Shown here piece after piece: positions 6,343 through 8,104 of a stretch of 8,104 nucleotides of DNA. Source of the DNA: Coprococcus sp. (lineage in GTDB: Bacteria; Bacillota; Clostridia; Lachnospirales; Lachnospiraceae); assembly GCA_016297495.1 (NCBI GenBank), contig JAEDGN010000081.1:1-8104 (forward strand), written 5' to 3'. The notes beneath the pieces were generated by a model. The model saw nothing but the letters and a program-made list of their open reading frames with translations, was not told the DNA's origin and made no database searches. Each line of letters starts with the position of its first letter. Within the stretch, counting starts at the first letter, position 1. Made by a program: the position numbers and the translations under genes.

Positions 6343-7252
6343 GGCTGCCACCTCCCACCAGAGAAACATAATAACTTTCCAGTGTTTCATCCCGCTCCGT
6401 AAGGGAAATGACTTCGCAGTTCTCCCGTGCAAGGGCAAGTGTCAGCTGGGAAATATTCAGCCGGGCAAATATATCGGCCTGGGTTTCGGACATGATTTTA
6501 TAGTCCACAGCCATGCCATCCAGCACCCGGGCGAGAACCTTTGTATCCGTAACCTCCACGCGCATACATTTACGGCAGGCGGCTTCCAGCTCTTCAGCAC
6601 TCAGTTCTTTCATCATTCGACCGCCGTCGATGATGCCGTAATGGGTGGCAAGGCGGCTCAGTTCATCCAGAATATGACTGGAAATCAGCACTGTGATCTG
6701 CCGTTCACGATTCAGTTTCAGAATCAGTTCACGCATCTCAATGATGCCCTGAGGATCCAGACCGTTGGTCGGTTCGTCCAGCACCAGAAAGTCCGGGTCT
6801 CCGGCCAGGGCAATGGCAATTCCAAGGCGCTGCTTCATTCCGAGAGAGAAATGCCGGGCTTTTTTCCTGGCGGTATTTTCAAGTCCCACCAGCTTCAGAA
6901 GCTCCGGAATACCTTCGAAGGAAGGCAGCCCCAGAACAAGATACTGCTGTTTCAGATTGTCTTCCGCGGTCATATCCTGATAAATGGATGGGGTTTCAAC
7001 AACTGCGCCCATCCTCCGCCGGGAGCGTGTAATGTTCCGGTCATGATTGCCGATACCGTACAGACTGTAGCTGCCGGAAGTGGGATCCTGAAGACCGCAG
7101 ATCAGTCGGATCAGTGTCGTTTTGCCAGCACCGTTCTTGCCGACGAAGCCATAGATGGCACCCTTTGGGACATGCATGGACAGACCGTTTAATGCTTTAA
7201 AATGTTTATACTGTTTACATAGCCTGTCAGTAGACAGAATATAATCCATCAT
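6335..7252 (-). CDS. ABC transporter ATP-binding protein, BcrA/LanF-like
   Basis: This 305-residue protein has Walker A GKNGAGKT (38-45), signature FSLGMKQR (135-142), Walker B FLVLDEP (155-161) and the switch His193 in SSH, followed by an accessory C-terminal domain of about 100 residues. At the place of the Q-loop it has VVETPSIY with Glu86, as in the lantibiotic-immunity ATPases (LanF), where this is called an E-loop. It should power export or removal of a peptide antibiotic from the membrane, as in bacitracin or lantibiotic self-protection; no peptide biosynthesis gene is in the window, so it is more likely resistance than immunity. AAGGAGGT (7264-7257) precedes two adjacent ATGs (7252 and 7249); either may be used. 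Its own promoter and repeats lie directly upstream. Confidence 0.93.
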   Translation of the reverse strand: MMDYILSTDRLCKQYKHFKALNGLSMHVPKGAIYGFVGKNGAGKTTLIRLICGLQDPTSGSYSLYGIGNHDRNITRSRRRMGAVVETPSIYQDMTAEDNLKQQYLVLGLPSFEGIPELLKLVGLENTARKKARHFSLGMKQRLGIAIALAGDPDFLVLDEPTNGLDPQGIIEMRELILKLNRERQITVLISSHILDELSRLATHYGIIDGGRMMKELSAEELEAACRKCMRVEVTDTKVLARVLDGMAVDYKIMSETQADIFARLNISQLTLALARENCEVISLTERDETLESYYVSLVGGGSHA

Positions 7253-7276
7253 CGATACCTCCTTATCTTTGATGCC

Positions 7277-7335
7277 ATTATCCTAACTGACAATGGTAAA
7301 GATAATGGTCAAGAAAAGTGTAAAGAAATGGTCAA
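7277..7335 (-). promoter_or_regulatory. Four-repeat operator and -10 element ahead of the ABC transporter genes
   Basis: On the - strand four tandem units run from 7335 to 7289: TTGACCATTTC, TTTACACTTTTC, TTGACCATTATC and TTTACCATTGTC. They share the pattern TTkAC, a variable centre and TC, with 11-12 bp spacing, about one DNA turn. A good -10, GATAAT, follows at 7282-7277. At 17 bp from it there is only a weak -35 (TTATCT), which falls inside the repeats. OmpR-family regulators bind direct repeats of this spacing next to a weak -35, so this is the likely target of the regulator encoded just upstream. It would raise transporter and kinase expression above the level given by the upstream promoter. 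The repeats lie inside the end of the regulator gene. Confidence 0.75.
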
Positions 7336-7999
7336 GATTCTTCTGCAATCTGAATCCGATACCCCATACAGCTTCGATATAATCTTTTCCGCCGACATCC
7401 CGAAGTTTCTTGCGGAGATTGCTCATATGCTGTTTAAGGGAGCTTTCGGTGCAGTCCGGTGTGTTTTCACTGATCCGGTCGAGGATGACGGATTTGGTCA
7501 GAACCTGACCGGCATTGATCATCAGCAGCTTCAAAATAGCGTACTCGGTTTTGGTCAGGCGGACTTCTGTGCCATTGGCAAAGACCGTATGGGATAACGC
7601 ATCTATGGTCAGTGTCCCTGCTTCGATACGTTCCGGACTGTCAGATGCAGATTGCTTACGCAGGTGAACCTGGATGCGGGCAAGGAGTTCTCTGATCTCG
7701 AAAGGTTTCGTCACATAATCCACAGCACCGCCAAGCAGCAGTTCCACCTTATCGTCAATATCGCCCTTTGCACTGATGATAATAACGGGAATATTTTTAA
7801 TCTGCGGGAGCACTTCCTCTCCGGACAGTCCCGGCAGCATAAGATCCAGTAATGCAAGATCAGGTTTTTTGGCTGCAATGGAAAGCAGGGCCTCCGTGCC
7901 GGAGTAGGCTCTGGTGACAGCGTAGCCTTCCCGGATCAGTACTTCTTCCAGCATATTGCCAATATGGATATCATCGTCGATGATTAATATCTGTTTCAT
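7283..7999 (-). CDS. OmpR/PhoB-family response regulator
   Basis: This 238-residue protein has a receiver domain (about 1-115) with the acidic pair IIDDD (Asp8-Asp10), the phosphorylated Asp52 (LLDLMLPG), Ser77 (IISAKGD) and Lys98 (VTKPF), then a winged-helix domain (about 125-220) ending in YIEAVWGIGFRL. It pairs with the kinase at the far end of the operon. ATG 7999 is chosen: it begins MKQILIIDDD and has AGGAGGG (8016-8010) 10 nt upstream, while the open frame back to GTG 8032 adds residues unlike a receiver. The normal family end is at about residue 220; here a further hydrophobic tail (LDHFFTLFLTIIFTIVS) follows. That tail is encoded by the four operator repeats and is probably a by-product of them. 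Confidence 0.93.
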   Translation of the reverse strand: MKQILIIDDDIHIGNMLEEVLIREGYAVTRAYSGTEALLSIAAKKPDLALLDLMLPGLSGEEVLPQIKNIPVIIISAKGDIDDKVELLLGGAVDYVTKPFEIRELLARIQVHLRKQSASDSPERIEAGTLTIDALSHTVFANGTEVRLTKTEYAILKLLMINAGQVLTKSVILDRISENTPDCTESSLKQHMSNLRKKLRDVGGKDYIEAVWGIGFRLQKNLDHFFTLFLTIIFTIVS

Positions 8000-8034
8000 T
8001 TTGTCAGGTCCCTCCTTTTCCTGTATCTGCACTC

Positions 8035-8063
8035 AATATATACATCCAGGTTGGGAATGGCAA
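8035..8063 (-). promoter_or_regulatory. Promoter of the four-gene resistance operon
   Basis: On the - strand TTGCCA (8063-8058) and TATATT (8040-8035) are separated by exactly 17 bp. Transcription would begin near 8028, giving a short leader of about 29 nt that contains the regulator's ribosome site. I see no copies of the downstream TTGACC-type repeats here, so basal expression of the regulator may not depend on itself. Confidence 0.72.
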
Positions 8064-8066
8064 GGC

Positions 8067-8104
8067 AAATAAAAATGCCTACCCTGTCGGCCAACAGGAT
8101 AGGC
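8067..8104 (-). terminator. Terminator of a gene beyond the right edge
   Basis: A stem of 5+5 bp with one internal mismatch (8077-8087 with 8094-8104) and a 6-base loop is followed on the - strand by ATTTTTATTTG (8076-8066). It should end a - strand gene lying to the right of the window. The stem may continue past the edge. Confidence 0.75.

Noticed and set aside
6239..7192. A 317-codon open frame on the + strand opposite the ABC ATPase
   Set aside because: The - strand has all ABC motifs in this stretch with good ribosome sites; the + strand translation shows no domain or ribosome site and is a shadow of the GC-rich ATPase gene.

Overview
The window looks like chromosome of a Clostridia member, most likely Lachnospiraceae. 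This is inferred from strong AGGAGG-type ribosome sites, moderate GC with AT-rich patches, TTG and GTG starts, and the type of antimicrobial-peptide resistance cluster on the right. No rRNA, tRNA, CRISPR array or transposase gene was seen.

Layout, left to right. (1) 1-1380, + strand: the 3' end of a LemA-family gene, a DUF3137-type membrane protein and a 65-residue two-helix membrane protein, closed by a clear terminator. (2) 1381-3640, + strand: a mixed stretch with a stand-alone small protein phosphatase (Cys-x5-Arg loop), a CapA-family metallophosphatase-like protein with a TTG start, and directly behind it the start-less 3' end of what looks like an RraA-family gene, ending at a long hairpin. 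(3) 3641-4548, + strand: an AT-rich two-gene unit with its own extended -10 promoter. It encodes a 73-residue basic protein and a zeta-toxin-like P-loop kinase (COG4185 type) that overlap by 26 nt, which looks like a toxin-antitoxin or kinase-partner pair. (4) 4573-8104, - strand: a compact four-gene operon reading right to left. It encodes an OmpR-type response regulator, an ABC ATPase of the BcrA/LanF type, an ABC-2 permease and a histidine kinase. A terminator from an upstream gene lies at the right edge and a shared hairpin lies between the convergent units.

How the right-hand genes should work together: the kinase senses a membrane-active peptide or envelope stress and phosphorylates the regulator, which activates the transporter genes. 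The sequence carries direct evidence for the last step. Four tandem repeats of 11-12 bp, about one helical turn each, lie just upstream of a -10 element ahead of the ATPase gene, and they are embedded in the 3' end of the regulator gene.

The most notable points are these. The four-fold repeat operator doubles as the coding sequence of an odd hydrophobic tail on the regulator. The permease gene has an in-frame TGA at codon 13, between a strong, translationally coupled start and an otherwise intact reading frame, so the transporter is probably broken or expressed in an unusual way. The zeta-like kinase is paired with an unrecognised small protein. The RraA-like gene is truncated behind capA. 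None of these is proof of a new system; the kinase/small-protein pair and the operator are the best candidates.
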